A stretch of 64,000 nucleotides of DNA from Streptomyces yatensis (lineage in GTDB: Bacteria; Actinomycetota; Actinomycetes; Streptomycetales; Streptomycetaceae): assembly GCF_018069625.1 (NCBI RefSeq), contig NZ_CP072941.1:7378001-7442000 (forward strand). The letters are read 5' to 3'. Position numbers and translations under genes: made by a program. This document shows, piece by piece, positions 53,095 through 62,369 of the stretch. Each line of letters begins with the position of its first letter. Position 1 is the stretch's first letter. The notes under the pieces are model-generated. The model searched no databases. It was not told the DNA's origin and saw nothing but the letters and a program-made list of their open reading frames with translations.

Positions 53095-54315
53095 ATGGCT
53101 TCACCCACTGTCACCCTGGTCACGGCGTCACCCAACCCCGCGGTCTCCGGGCAGTCGGTCACGCTCACCGCCACCGTCATACCCCTCGGCGCCGGAACCC
53201 CCACCGGCACCGTCACCTTCGTGGTCAGCGGCGGCCCCACCCTGAACGGGACGCTGTCGGGCGGGACCGCCTCGGTCACCGCGAGCGGTCTCAGCGGCGG
53301 CACCCATATCGTCACCGCCACCTACAACGGCGACGCCAACTTCACCTCGTCCACCGGCACCACGGCCGTCCTGGTGATCCCGGCGTCGACGACGACCACG
53401 GTGACCTCGGCCCCGGACCCGTCGACGCTGGGGCAGTCGGTGACGTTCACCGCCAAGGTCACCCCGGTCGCGCCCGGTGCGGGCACCCCGACCGGCCTGG
53501 TCACCTTCATCATCGGCGGCAGCGGCGGCGGTACGTTCACCCAGCCGCTGTCCGGCGGCATGGCCACGCTCAGCCTCAGCACCCTCGGTGTCGGCACCCA
53601 CGCCGTGGTGGTCGCCTACAGCGGCAGCACGGACTTCCTGCCGTCCACCGGCACCGACACCCACACCGTGAACCCCGGCCCCGCGGCGACGACCACCACG
53701 CTGACCTCCTCGGTCAACCCGTCCGTCTTCGGGCAGCCGGTCACGTACACCGCCACGGTCACCCCGAACCCGCCCGCCACCGGCACCCCGACCGGAACGG
53801 TCACCTTCGTGATCAGCGACCCCGACGGGGTCACCTCCACCCAACCGCTGGTGGGCGGCACGGCGACGTTCACCACCAGCGGACCGGGCACGGGGCCGCA
53901 CACCGTGACCGCCACCTACAGCGGTGATACCAACTTCGCCCCGTCGACGTCGGCGCCGCTCACGCAGATGGTGAACTTCGCGAACTCCCGGACCTCGATC
54001 AGCTCCAACCCCAACCCGTCCGAGGCGGGCACACCCGTCGACTTCGTCGCCTTCGTGGAAGCCATCCCGCCCGGCGACGGTACCCCGACGGGACCGGTCA
54101 CCTTCACCCTCACCAACGGTGTGGACACGATCACCACCAGTCCCACCCTGGACACCAATGGATTCGCCTTCCTCGAACTGGCGCTGCCGGCGGGCAACTG
54201 GGAGGTCGAGGCCGTCTACGAGGGGGACGCCAATTTCGGCGCCTCCGGCGTCTCCGAGTACATCCAGGTCGTCACGGAGCCGGACAGCGGCACGGTGACC
54301 ACCAGCACGAGCTGA
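53095..54315 (+). CDS. Ig-like repeat protein with four repeats, no signal peptide
   Basis: 406 aa from ATG 53095 with TTGGAGGG upstream. Four ~95-residue repeats are seen, each with SPNP, GQSVTLTATV, GTPTGTVTFV and VTATYNGDANF-like blocks, i.e. bacterial Ig-like repeats of the Big_3_5 type. Such proteins are normally outside the cell, but this one starts directly with the first repeat (MASPTVTLVTASPNP) and has no signal peptide, anchor or LPXTG motif. Thr and Ser are very abundant. The first two repeats are much like those of the smaller protein at 56173-56763. Role unknown; a surface, sheath or adhesion component released by an unusual route is one option. Confidence 0.85.
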   Translation: MASPTVTLVTASPNPAVSGQSVTLTATVIPLGAGTPTGTVTFVVSGGPTLNGTLSGGTASVTASGLSGGTHIVTATYNGDANFTSSTGTTAVLVIPASTTTTVTSAPDPSTLGQSVTFTAKVTPVAPGAGTPTGLVTFIIGGSGGGTFTQPLSGGMATLSLSTLGVGTHAVVVAYSGSTDFLPSTGTDTHTVNPGPAATTTTLTSSVNPSVFGQPVTYTATVTPNPPATGTPTGTVTFVISDPDGVTSTQPLVGGTATFTTSGPGTGPHTVTATYSGDTNFAPSTSAPLTQMVNFANSRTSISSNPNPSEAGTPVDFVAFVEAIPPGDGTPTGPVTFTLTNGVDTITTSPTLDTNGFAFLELALPAGNWEVEAVYEGDANFGASGVSEYIQVVTEPDSGTVTTSTS

Positions 54316-54326
54316 TCCCACAGCAC

Positions 54327-54366
54327 TGGTCCCCGCCGCCGCCGAAAGGGGCAGTGGCGGGGACCA
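54327..54366. terminator. Hairpin terminator after the first Ig-protein gene
   Basis: TGGTCCCCGCC (54327-54337) is exactly complementary to GGCGGGGACCA (54356-54366), with an 18-base loop, 11 bp after the stop codon. Confidence 0.75.
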
Positions 54367-54444
54367 GCCACGCACATCGGCCGTCGGCCCGCACGGAAAG
54401 CCCGATCCGCGCGTATATGGGTCGTATGCGGGTAAACGACAGGT

Positions 54445-55812
54445 GTGTCCGTCAAGACGCCGCGATGGGGCACGATGCTGCTGGCCGTCCTCGTCGCTCT
54501 GACGGCGGTGCTGCTCACCGCCGGGGGCGCCCGTGCCGAAACGGATGTGAACAAGATCGGCAAGGCGCTGCGGAACAGCCCCGTCTACGTCGATCCCGGC
54601 GCCTCCGACGAACTGAGCCCCGCACAGGCGCGCCGCCTTGTGGCACATATCCGCGACGCCGGCGTGCCCGTCTACGTCGCCGTCCTGCCGGACAATCCCG
54701 CGTACGGGGGCGAGCGGGTCTTCGGGCGGCTGCGGGCCGCCGTCGACCGGCCCGGCATCTACGCGGTGGCGCTCGGCTCCTCCTTCGGCGCCGCCTCCGA
54801 CACCTCGGTGCTGCCGGGACGCACCTCGCAGGCGCTGGCGGCGCAGAACCTACGGCAGCACCCGCGCGACCTCGCGGCGGTCCTCGACGGCTTCGTGACC
54901 GACGCGGCCAGGGCGACCCACGACCGGGGCGGCCAGGGGACCGGCGGCGACCAGGGCGCGCGGGACTCCACCGGAATGTCGGTGGGGGACACCGTGGTGG
55001 TGCTGATCATTTTGGCCGCGGTCGCCGGAGGCGGTCTCTACATGCTGCGGCGCACCCGCAAGCAGCGCCGCGAGCGTGAGCGGGCCGAGCTGGAGCAGGT
55101 GCGCGGCGCGGTCGAGGAGGACATCACCGCGTACGGCGAGAAGCTCGGCAGGACCGGCTTCGACCCGGCCGACCCGGCGTCCACCCCCGAGATGGCGGAT
55201 GACTACGGCCGCGCCCTGGACGCCTACGAGGAGGCCAAGGCCAAGTCGGCCGCCGCCCGGCGCCCCGCGGACGTACGGCCGGTGACCGAGGCGCTGGAGG
55301 AGGGTCGCTTCGCGCTGGCGGTGCTCGATGCCCGCCGCGAGGGCGGGCCGCTGCCCGAGCGCCGACCGCCGTGCTTCTTCGACCCGCGCCACGGCCCCTC
55401 GGTCCGGGACGTCCAGTGGGCACCCTCGGGCGGCAGCCGGCGCTCCGTCCCCGCCTGCGCCGCGGACGCCACCCGCATCGACGACGGCCTCGATCCGGAC
55501 TCCCGCACCGTCCCGGTAGGCGGCGACCGGCGACGGCCCTACTGGGAGGCCGGTCCGGCCTACGGGCCCTGGGCCGGCGGGTACTTCGGCGGATACGGCT
55601 CGATGCTGCTGCCGGGGCTGCTGATCGGCACGCTGCTGGGCGGGTCCCTCGACCCCGGCTACGACACCGGCGACTTCGGCGGTGGCTTCGGCGACGACGG
55701 CGGCGGTGACGCCGGGGGCGGCGACTTCGGCGGTGGTTTCGGCGACGGCGGCGGTTTCGGCGGCGGCTTCGGGGACGGCGGTGGCTTCGGGGGCGACTTC
55801 GGCGGCGGCTGA
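54445..55812 (+). CDS. Membrane protein with TPM-like extracellular domain and Gly-rich tail
   Basis: 455 aa from GTG 54445. A signal peptide ends at GGARA|ETD. Residues ~32-150 (KALRNSPVYVDPGASDELSP...VPVYVAVLPDNPAYGG) look like the TPM/repair-protein-like domain of secreted or tethered proteins. A transmembrane helix follows at ~180-200 (VVVLIILAAVAGGGLYMLRR), then a charged cytoplasmic coiled segment and a domain with two cysteines (RPPCFFDPRHG, VPACAADA). The last ~60 residues are GDFGGGFGDGGG-type repeats. It sits between the two Ig-protein genes and may belong to the same function. Confidence 0.75.
   Translation: MSVKTPRWGTMLLAVLVALTAVLLTAGGARAETDVNKIGKALRNSPVYVDPGASDELSPAQARRLVAHIRDAGVPVYVAVLPDNPAYGGERVFGRLRAAVDRPGIYAVALGSSFGAASDTSVLPGRTSQALAAQNLRQHPRDLAAVLDGFVTDAARATHDRGGQGTGGDQGARDSTGMSVGDTVVVLIILAAVAGGGLYMLRRTRKQRRERERAELEQVRGAVEEDITAYGEKLGRTGFDPADPASTPEMADDYGRALDAYEEAKAKSAAARRPADVRPVTEALEEGRFALAVLDARREGGPLPERRPPCFFDPRHGPSVRDVQWAPSGGSRRSVPACAADATRIDDGLDPDSRTVPVGGDRRRPYWEAGPAYGPWAGGYFGGYGSMLLPGLLIGTLLGGSLDPGYDTGDFGGGFGDDGGGDAGGGDFGGGFGDGGGFGGGFGDGGGFGGDFGGG
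55690..55809 (+). repeat. Gly/Asp/Phe-encoding repeats at the gene end
   Basis: GGCGGTTTCGGCGGCGGC-like units repeat about eight times and encode the Gly-Phe-Gly-Asp tail of the membrane protein. Such tails are common at the ends of bacterial membrane proteins of this type, e.g. TPM-domain YgcG homologues. Confidence 0.75.
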
Positions 55813-55919
55813 CCCCGGCCCTCCGCACCCGCGGCAAGGCCCCCGGCACACGCGTGTGCGCGGTGCGTACGCGGTGCCCCGACCGCGTGGGACGCGCGCC
55901 GCACGGGCGGATGGTGTGC

Positions 55920-56172
55920 GCGGGGAAGGCCGTCGAGCGCTGCGCTATCCGGGGTAATTAGGCGGCAACTCTATGGCGGTGGCGGCGAGTCGCGCGCCTA
56001 CTGGTGCTACAGACCGGTGGGTTCCACATCTGCCGGGGGACGGCGACGCGGGGATCTCCCCGCGTGGATCGCCGTAAGTGCGCACCCCCTTGCCTCCGAT
56101 GCACCGCCGCGCCGTGTTCCCGCATGCGTGGCGAGCAACGGCCCACCACCCCACACCATTTGGAGGGCCACC
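55920..56172 (+). promoter_or_regulatory. Long conserved leader, copy 2
   Basis: Second copy of the leader described at 52841-53094. The near-identical core begins at 55990. The hairpin GGCGA-CGCGGGG-ATCT-CCCCGCG-(TGGA)-TCGCC lies at 56042-56073; here the inner stem is a perfect 7 bp where copy 1 uses a G-U pair. The distance from core start to ATG is practically the same (183 versus 184 bp). TTTGGAGGG precedes ATG 56173. The similarity fades but can be followed up to about 55850. Confidence 0.5.
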
Positions 56173-56763
56173 ATGGCTACGCCCACGATCACCCTGGTCA
56201 CGGTCTCACCCCAACCCGCGTCGGCCGGACAGTCGGTCACGCTCACCGCCACCGTCATCCCGCTCGGTGTCGGGACTCCCACCGGCGACGTCACCTTCGT
56301 CGTCACCGGCGGCCCCACCGTGACCGGGACGCTGTCGGGCGGGACCACCTCGGTCACCGTCCCCAGCCTGAGCGTCGGCGCCCACGCCGTCCTCGCCAAC
56401 TACAACGGTGACGCCAACTTCTCCCCGTCCACCGGCGCCAACGTCATCCTCGTCGTCCAGTCGGCGACCACCACCTCGGTGTCCTCGGCGCCGGACCCCT
56501 CGACGCAGGGCGCCACGGTGACGTTCACCGCCAAGGTCACCCCGGTCGCGCCCGGCACCGGCGTCCCGACCGGCACGGTCACCTTCATCATCGGCGGCCC
56601 CGGCGGCGGGGCGTTCGTCCAGCCACTGTCGGGGGGCGTCGCGACGCTGTCCCTCAACACCCTGGGCGTCGGCACCCACCCCGTGGTCGCCCTCTACAAC
56701 GGCGACACCGGCTTCCTGCCGTCCTCCGGCACCGACACCCAGACGGTCAACGCCGCCGCGTGA
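56173..56763 (+). CDS. Ig-like repeat protein with two repeats, no signal peptide
   Basis: 196 aa. Two Big_3_5-type Ig repeats begin immediately at the N-terminus (MATPTITLVTVSPQPASAG). They correspond one-to-one to repeats 1 and 2 of the protein at 53095-54315, including GQSVTLTATVIPLG and TFTAKVTPVAPG. No signal peptide or anchor is present. The gene and its leader look like a duplicate of the first Ig gene that has lost or never had repeats 3 and 4. It converges with glnA, separated by a strong hairpin. Confidence 0.85.
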   Translation: MATPTITLVTVSPQPASAGQSVTLTATVIPLGVGTPTGDVTFVVTGGPTVTGTLSGGTTSVTVPSLSVGAHAVLANYNGDANFSPSTGANVILVVQSATTTSVSSAPDPSTQGATVTFTAKVTPVAPGTGVPTGTVTFIIGGPGGGAFVQPLSGGVATLSLNTLGVGTHPVVALYNGDTGFLPSSGTDTQTVNAAA

Positions 56764-56783
56764 CCCCTCCGCACAAACGCCGA

Positions 56784-56819
56784 GCCCCCGCCCCCGCCCA
56801 TCGGGGCGGCGGCGGGGGC
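56784..56819. terminator. Bidirectional hairpin between the second Ig gene and glnA
   Basis: GCCCCCGCCCCCGCCC (56784-56799) pairs with GGGGCGGCGGCGGGGGC (56803-56819) with one bulge or shift. It lies between convergent stops at 56763 and 56840. Confidence 0.75.
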
Positions 56820-56839
56820 CCGGCCGGAGCCGGTACGGA

Positions 56840-58249
56840 TCACACGTCGAAGTACAGCTCGAACTCGTGCGGGTGCGGACGCAGCTGCAGCGGCGCGATC
56901 TCGTTGGTGCGCTTGTAGTCGATCCAGGTCTCGATCAGGTCGGAGGTGAAGACCCCGCCCTGGAGGAGGAACTCGTGGTCGGCCTCGAGGGAGTCGAGGA
57001 CGGCCGGGAGGGAGGTCGGGACCTGCGGGACGCCCGCGTGCTCCTCGGGGGCGAGCTCGTAGAGGTCCTTGTCGATCGGCTCGGCCGGCTCGATCTTGTT
57101 CTTGATGCCGTCCAGACCCGCGAGGAGCAGGGCGGAGAAGGCCAGGTACGGGTTGCCGGAGGAGTCCGGGGCGCGGAACTCGACGCGCTTGGCCTTCGGG
57201 TTGGAGCCGGTGATCGGGATACGCATCGCGGCGGAGCGGTTGCGCTGCGAGTACACCAGGTTGACCGGCGCCTCGAAGCCCGGGACCAGGCGGTGGTAGG
57301 AGTTCACCGTCGGGTTGGTGAAGGCCAGCAGCGACGGGGCGTGCCGGAGGATGCCGCCGATGTAGTAGCGGGCGGTGTCCGAGAGGCCCGCGTAGCCCTG
57401 CTCGTCGTAGAAGAGCGGGGAGCCGCCCTGCCACAGCGACTGGTGGACGTGCATGCCCGAGCCGTTGTCACCGAAGATCGGCTTCGGCATGAAGGTCGCG
57501 GTCTTGCCGTTCTGCCACGCCACGTTCTTGACGATGTACTTGAACAGCATCAGGTCGTCGGCCGCGGCCAGCAGGGTGTTGAACTTGTAGTTGATCTCGG
57601 CCTGGCCGGCGGTGCCCACCTCGTGGTGCTGGCGCTCGACCTGGAGCCCGGCCTTGTCCAGCTCCAGGCTGATCTCGGCGCGCAGGTCGGCGAAGTGGTC
57701 GACCGGCGGGGTGGGGAAGTAGCCGCCCTTGTAGCGGACCTTGTAGCCACGGTTGTCCTGCAGCGCGCCGGTGTTCCAGGCGCCCGCCTCGGAGTCGATG
57801 TGGTAGAAGGCCTCGTTCGCCTTGGTCTCGAAGCGCACGCTGTCGAAGACGTAGAACTCCGCCTCCGGGCCGAAGTACGCGGTGTCCGCGATGCCGGTGG
57901 AGGCGAGGTACGCCTCGGCCTTCCGGGCGATGTTCCGCGGGTCGCGGCTGTACTGCTCACCCGTGATCGGGTCGTGGATGAAGAAGTTGATGTTGAGGGT
58001 CTTGTCCCGGCGGAACGGGTCGACACGCGCCGTGGAGAGGTCCGCGCGCAGGGCCATGTCCGACTCGTGGATGGCCTGGAAGCCGCGGATCGACGAGCCG
58101 TCGAAGGCCAGCTCCTCGTTCGGGTCGAACGCCTCCGCCGGTACGGTGAAGTGCTGCATGACGCCGGGAAGGTCGCAGAAGCGGACGTCGACGAACTTGA
58201 CGTCCTCGTCCGAGATGTACTTCCGAGCGTCGTCGGCGTTCTGGAACAT
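56840..58249 (-). CDS. glnA: Glutamine synthetase type I
   Basis: 469 aa, the dodecameric enzyme making glutamine from glutamate, ammonia and [60 protein letters not shown] and [10 protein letters not shown] are the active-site blocks in order. The adenylylation tyrosine lies in [10 protein letters not shown] (~residue 397), the target of GlnE. The ATG at 58247-58249 has GGAGGAG 5 bp upstream. The promoter contains a full GlnR box (58346-58383). It is monocistronic, divergent from the RDD-protein gene. As in other Streptomyces it neighbours RDD, DUF4191 and lipA/lipB genes. Confidence 0.97.
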   Translation of the reverse strand: MFQNADDARKYISDEDVKFVDVRFCDLPGVMQHFTVPAEAFDPNEELAFDGSSIRGFQAIHESDMALRADLSTARVDPFRRDKTLNINFFIHDPITGEQYSRDPRNIARKAEAYLASTGIADTAYFGPEAEFYVFDSVRFETKANEAFYHIDSEAGAWNTGALQDNRGYKVRYKGGYFPTPPVDHFADLRAEISLELDKAGLQVERQHHEVGTAGQAEINYKFNTLLAAADDLMLFKYIVKNVAWQNGKTATFMPKPIFGDNGSGMHVHQSLWQGGSPLFYDEQGYAGLSDTARYYIGGILRHAPSLLAFTNPTVNSYHRLVPGFEAPVNLVYSQRNRSAAMRIPITGSNPKAKRVEFRAPDSSGNPYLAFSALLLAGLDGIKNKIEPAEPIDKDLYELAPEEHAGVPQVPTSLPAVLDSLEADHEFLLQGGVFTSDLIETWIDYKRTNEIAPLQLRPHPHEFELYFDV

Positions 58250-58345
58250 CCAACTCCTCCTAGCCCGGCCGCGGTGGGACGGGGATTTGTCCGGTCGCGC
58301 AGTCCATGTGCGGTGGCGCGCTGTCGCCGACCATAGGCAGACGGG

Positions 58346-58383
58346 ATTTCCCGGGCATGACCCATTTGTTTCACCCAGGTTAA
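58346..58383 (-). promoter_or_regulatory. GlnR binding box (two a/b half-site pairs) upstream of glnA
   Basis: On the minus strand the order is TTAAC-n6-GAAAC-n6-GTCAT-n6-GAAAT, exactly the spacing of the GlnR consensus gTnAc-n6-GaAAc repeated twice. It lies about 97-134 bp upstream of the glnA ATG. GlnR activates glnA when nitrogen is limiting. Confidence 0.88.
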
Positions 58384-58503
58384 CCGGCCGGAGGGGGGTT
58401 ACGGAGACCTCGTGGCCTCGGAAAAGGCACCGAACGGCCTGCCCGGGGCCGGCGGGCGGGGGCCAGGCCCGGGGAACGTATGCGGTCGCAGTAACGTAGA
58501 CGG

Positions 58504-58971
58504 GTGGACAAGAGGCAAGCAATCGGATCGTGGCTTTCCGGGCCCCGCGCGGCCGCCGAGGACATGGGCGTCGACTTCGGCTACCGGGGCCAGGGGCTCG
58601 GGCTCCCCGAGAGCGGACCGGGCGCCATAGCGCCGCTGGGCCGCCGTTTCGGGGCGCTCTTCATCGACTGGGCCCTGTGCCTGCTCGTCTCCTACGCCCT
58701 GCTGTCCGGCCGCGACGCCCAGGTCGCCGGGAACTGGGCGCTGCTGGTCTTCCTGGTGCTGAGCCTGGTCACGGTGGGCACCGTCGGCGCCACCCCCGGC
58801 AAGCTGCTGCTGAAGCTGCGGGTCATCGGCGAGGGCGGGGTGCGGCTGAGCCTGCCGAAGGCCGTGCTGCGCAGTGTGCTGGTGGTGCTGGTCATCCCGG
58901 CGGTGGTCTGGGACCGCGACACCCGCGGGCTGCACGACCGGCTCTCCCGCGCGGTGCAGATCAGGGTCTGA
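58504..58971 (+). CDS. RDD-family membrane protein
   Basis: 155 aa from GTG 58504. The RDD motifs are [13 protein letters not shown] near residue 47 and [18 protein letters not shown] at the end, with three helices between. RDD proteins are small membrane proteins of mostly unknown role, some linked to ion balance. A gene of this type next to glnA and lipA/lipB is conserved among Streptomyces and mycobacteria. It is divergent from glnA, so the GlnR region might also affect it. Confidence 0.9.
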   Translation: MDKRQAIGSWLSGPRAAAEDMGVDFGYRGQGLGLPESGPGAIAPLGRRFGALFIDWALCLLVSYALLSGRDAQVAGNWALLVFLVLSLVTVGTVGATPGKLLLKLRVIGEGGVRLSLPKAVLRSVLVVLVIPAVVWDRDTRGLHDRLSRAVQIRV

Positions 58972-59020
58972 GCGCCGCGGGATCACACCCGTACGGATTG
59001 CGTACAACGGCGTAACACAC

Positions 59021-59059
59021 GAAACGGCGGCCCGGACTCGATGTCCGGGCCGCCGTTTC
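59021..59059. terminator. Perfect 17-bp stem bidirectional terminator
   Basis: GAAACGGCGGCCCGGAC (59021-59037) and GTCCGGGCCGCCGTTTC (59043-59059) are exact complements around a 5-base loop, between the convergent RDD and DUF4191 genes. Confidence 0.9.
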
Positions 59060-59084
59060 CTATCCGTTTCGGTACGGGGAGGGC

Positions 59085-59765
59085 TCAGCGCCCCTTCGGC
59101 ATCCGCATCCCCTTGGGCATCGGACCCTTCGGGATCGGCATGTTGCTCATCAGGTCGCCCAGTGCGCGCAGGCGGTCGTTGACCACCGTGACCTGTGCGC
59201 CCGGCAGCACCCGCGGCAGCTTCAGCAGCGTGGTGCGGAGCTTCTTGATCTCGACCTGGCCCTCGCCGGAGCCCACGATCACATCGTGGACCGGAACCTC
59301 CGCGACGATGCGCGCCATCTTCTTCTTCTCGGCGGCCAGCATGCTCTTGAGCCGGTTCGGGTTGCCCTCGGCGACCAGCACGACGCCCGCCTTGCCCACC
59401 GCGCGGTGGATGACGTCCTGGTTCCGGTTCATGGCCACCGCGGGGGTCACCGACCAGCCGCGGCCCACGTTCTCCAGCACCGCCGCCGCCGCGCCCGGCT
59501 GGCCCTCCATCTGTCCGAAGGCGGCCCGCTCGGCCCGGCGGCCGAAAATGATCGCCATCGCGAGGAACGCCAGGACGAAGCCCAGGATGCCAGCGAAGAT
59601 CGGGTGGCCGATCAGGAAGCCGATCGCGAGAAGGACACCGAAGGTGACGATCCCCACGCCGGCGACGACAAGAGTGACCTTCGGGTCGACCCGTTTGGTC
59701 ATCTTGTAGGTCAGGGCGATCTGCTTCAGCCGCCCGGGGTTCTCGGATGTTTCCTTCCTCGCCAT
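59085..59765 (-). CDS. DUF4191 membrane protein
   Basis: 226 aa. A basic N-terminus (RLKQIALTYKMTKRVDPK) is followed by two helices (~residues 29-75) and a cytoplasmic domain with RGWSVTPAVAMNRNQDVIHRAVG and LVAEGNPNRLKSMLAAEKKK. This matches the DUF4191 family, conserved next to lipA in Actinobacteria (equivalent to SCO2196 and Rv2219). The function is unknown to me. The C-terminus has a short PMPKGMRMPKG repeat. No ribosome site is evident upstream, so the message could be nearly leaderless. Confidence 0.88.
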   Translation of the reverse strand: MARKETSENPGRLKQIALTYKMTKRVDPKVTLVVAGVGIVTFGVLLAIGFLIGHPIFAGILGFVLAFLAMAIIFGRRAERAAFGQMEGQPGAAAAVLENVGRGWSVTPAVAMNRNQDVIHRAVGKAGVVLVAEGNPNRLKSMLAAEKKKMARIVAEVPVHDVIVGSGEGQVEIKKLRTTLLKLPRVLPGAQVTVVNDRLRALGDLMSNMPIPKGPMPKGMRMPKGR

Positions 59766-59775
59766 ACAGCGAAGT

Positions 59776-59973
59776 TTACGTGGCCTGGGAGGTACTGGTG
59801 GACACGGCCTCCAGCACGTGTTCGGCCTCGTCCCGGTCCTTGGCCCGACGGCGGTCCTCGAGCACGGCCGTCCAGGCGTTGCGGCGGGCGGTGCGCTGCC
59901 CGCCCCGCAGCAGCAGACCCTCCAGGACGAGGAGCGCGTCGGTGACGGACGGGCGGACGGGCGCAGCCGGCAT
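59776..59973 (-). CDS. Small conserved hypothetical protein (SCO2195-like)
   Basis: 65 aa from ATG at 59971-59973 with GAGGGG upstream. The sequence MPAAPVRPSVTDALLVLEGL then RTARRNAWTAVLEDRRRA is, as far as I recall, a small protein conserved at this position in Streptomyces. It ends 10 bp before the DUF4191 gene and is probably co-transcribed with it. It has no signal peptide and is rich in Arg and Ala helices. Function unknown. Confidence 0.65.
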   Translation of the reverse strand: MPAAPVRPSVTDALLVLEGLLLRGGQRTARRNAWTAVLEDRRRAKDRDEAEHVLEAVSTSTSQAT

Positions 59974-60224
59974 GGATACCCCTCGGAAGCGGCGGATGAT
60001 CGCTACGCACAACGTATAAGCAGTGCGTGGCTCAATCGTTACCCAATGGTGTTACCAGTGCGTGACTGGCCGGTCAAACACCGATGAAGCCCTGCTACGG
60101 CCCGTATCCCGCCCTTGACCTGCGGCGTTCTCAGAGCCTTCGGATATGTGTGTGCTCGCAATCACACAGCGTGTTGCTCACACGGCCGAACGGAGCACGG
60201 TACGTGACGGAGTGTGACTCAGAC
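59974..60224. other. 251-bp gap between lipA and the small hypothetical gene
   Basis: No gene is seen. GTGTGCTCGCAATCACACAG and GTGTTGCTCACAC (about 60151-60182) form imperfect inverted GTGTG/CACAC repeats just after the lipA stop. These may act as a weak lipA terminator or contain an operator for the downstream small gene. Confidence 0.35.
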
Positions 60225-61175
60225 TCAGACCGCCGGGGAGGCCGCGGCGACATTGCGGCGCTCGATGGCCTGCTGGTACAGACGGCCGGCCCGGTACGAG
60301 GAGCGGACCAGCGGGCCGGACATCACACCCGCGTAGCCGATCTCCTCGGCCTCCTCCTTGAGTTCCACGAACTCCTGGGGCTTGACCCAGCGCTCCACCG
60401 GATGGTGCCGGGCGGACGGCCGCAGGTACTGGGTGATGGTGATCAGCTCACAGCCCGCGTCATGGAGGTCCTGCAGCGCCTGGCTGATCTCCTCGCGCTC
60501 CTCGCCCATGCCCAGGATCAGGTTGGACTTGGTGACCAGACCCGCCTCGCGCGCCTTGGTGATCACCTCGAGCGAGCGCTCGTAGCGGAAGCCGGGACGG
60601 ATGCGCTTGAAGATCCGCGGCACCGTCTCGACGTTGTGCGCGAGCACCTCGGGACGGGACGAGAAGACCTCGGCGAGCTGCTCGGGGACCGCGTTGAAGT
60701 CCGGGATCAGCAGCTCCACACCGGTGTCCGGCATCAGGGAGTGGATCTGGCGGACGGTCTCCGCGTAGAGCCACGCGCCGCCGTCCTCCAGGTCGTCACG
60801 GGCCACACCGGTGATGGTCGCGTACTTCAGCTCCATCGTGCGTACGGATTCGGCCACCCGGCGCGGCTCGTCGCGGTCCAGCGCCTGCGGCTTGCCGGTG
60901 TCGATCTGGCAGAAGTCGCAGCGCCGGGTGCACTGGTCGCCGCCGATGAGGAACGTCGCCTCGCGGTCCTCCCAGCACTCATAGATGTTCGGACAGCCCG
61001 CCTCCTGGCACACGGTGTGCAGGCCCTCGCGCTTCACCAGGCCGTGCAGTTCGGTGTACTCGGGGCCCATTTTCGCCCGGGTCTTGATCCACTCGGGCTT
61101 GCGCTCGATGGGGGTCTGGCTGTTCCGGACCTCCAGGCGCAGCATCTTGCGTCCGTCGGGTGCGACTGCGGACAC
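60225..61175 (-). CDS. lipA: Lipoyl synthase
   Basis: 316 aa from GTG at 61173-61175 with GAGGAG upstream. It carries the auxiliary cluster motif C-x4-C-x5-C ([12 protein letters not shown]), the radical-SAM motif CTRRCDFC and the C-terminal RSSY (VRSSYRAG). The enzyme inserts two sulphurs into octanoyl groups bound to carrier domains of 2-oxoacid dehydrogenases and the glycine cleavage system. It follows lipB on the same strand, 165 bp apart, giving the usual lipB-lipA pathway pair. Confidence 0.97.
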   Translation of the reverse strand: MSAVAPDGRKMLRLEVRNSQTPIERKPEWIKTRAKMGPEYTELHGLVKREGLHTVCQEAGCPNIYECWEDREATFLIGGDQCTRRCDFCQIDTGKPQALDRDEPRRVAESVRTMELKYATITGVARDDLEDGGAWLYAETVRQIHSLMPDTGVELLIPDFNAVPEQLAEVFSSRPEVLAHNVETVPRIFKRIRPGFRYERSLEVITKAREAGLVTKSNLILGMGEEREEISQALQDLHDAGCELITITQYLRPSARHHPVERWVKPQEFVELKEEAEEIGYAGVMSGPLVRSSYRAGRLYQQAIERRNVAAASPAV

Positions 61176-61340
61176 GTCCGGCACTCCTCTTTGCTTGGCT
61201 CTGCTTGGCGGCTCGGCGTGGCGAGTTTGCCGGCGGGCTTTCGAATCGTCGGCGGTCACCAGAGTACGCCCGTGGTTCGTACGCATTTACGTCCAGGGCA
61301 ACCGATAGGGGCGAGGCCGCATTCCCGGACGCCGGGAGGG

Positions 61341-62165
61341 TCAGACCGCCCGCGGCAGCGGGACGGAGGACTCCAGGACGTCCCGCAGATGCCGCTCGAC
61401 GACCGGCAGCACCTCGGAGATCGGCACATCCCGGCCCAGCTCCTCCGAGAGCGAGGTCACACCCGCGTCCCGGATACCGCACGGCACGATCCGGTCGAAC
61501 CAGGTGTTGTCCGGATTGCAGTTGAGCGAGAAGCCGTGCATCGTCACGCCCTTGGCGATCCGCACCCCGATGGCGGCCAGCTTGCGGTCCTCACGGCGCT
61601 GCCCGGCGTTGGACGGGGCGTACTCCGGCCCGTTCAGCCGTGCGTCGAACTCCTCGTCCTCCAGCCGCGGGTCGAAGTCCAGCTTCAGCCCGCCGAGCGC
61701 GGGGCGCTGCTCCACCGGGTCGCCCAGCACCCACACCCCGCTGCGGCCCTCCACCCGGGTCGTCTCCACGCCGAACTCCGCGCAGGTGCGCAGCAGCGCC
61801 TCCTCCAGGCGGCGGACATGCGCGATGACGTCCACCGGGCGCGGCAGCTTGAGGATCGGATAGCCGACGAGCTGACCGGGGCCATGCCAGGTGATCTTGC
61901 CGCCGCGGTCCACGTCCACCACCGGGGTGCCGTCCAGGGGGCGCTCGCTGTCGGCCGTGCGCCGGCCCGCCGTGTAGACCGGGGGGTGCTCCAGCATGAG
62001 GCAGGTGTCGGGGATCTCGTCCGCGAAGCGGGCGGCGTGCACCCGGCGCTGCTCCTGCCACGCCTCCTCGTAGTCCACGGCGTCCGCGCCGAAGCCCAGG
62101 TGGACGTAGCGCAGCGCCGGTGAACCGGGGACCGACCCCGGCGTAGCAGTGGTCACGGCGGTCAC
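61341..62165 (-). CDS. lipB: Octanoyl-ACP:protein transferase
   Basis: 274 aa from GTG at 62163-62165 with AAGGAGC upstream. [19 protein letters not shown], the catalytic Lys in [13 protein letters not shown] and the catalytic Cys in FDRIVPCGI are all present. It moves octanoate from acyl carrier protein to lipoyl domains, the step before LipA. A longer frame (to 62228) and a second GTG 3 codons inside are alternatives. It precedes lipA. Confidence 0.96.
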   Translation of the reverse strand: MTAVTTATPGSVPGSPALRYVHLGFGADAVDYEEAWQEQRRVHAARFADEIPDTCLMLEHPPVYTAGRRTADSERPLDGTPVVDVDRGGKITWHGPGQLVGYPILKLPRPVDVIAHVRRLEEALLRTCAEFGVETTRVEGRSGVWVLGDPVEQRPALGGLKLDFDPRLEDEEFDARLNGPEYAPSNAGQRREDRKLAAIGVRIAKGVTMHGFSLNCNPDNTWFDRIVPCGIRDAGVTSLSEELGRDVPISEVLPVVERHLRDVLESSVPLPRAV

Positions 62166-62369
62166 GGCAAGCTCCTTCTCGGCCCACGTGCGATGGGGGG
62201 CGGAGCCTCGCGGCGGCGCCCCCGCCACTGTACGACCGTGTCCCCTTACGTCCTCACCCGGCCCGTTCTCACACGATCGGATGAATGCCGCCCGACGGCC
62301 GCGATCAGCCCTCTAGCGGCGGTTACATTCGCGCCGTTCCACAGAGCGATCAGGGAGACCGGCAAGCTG

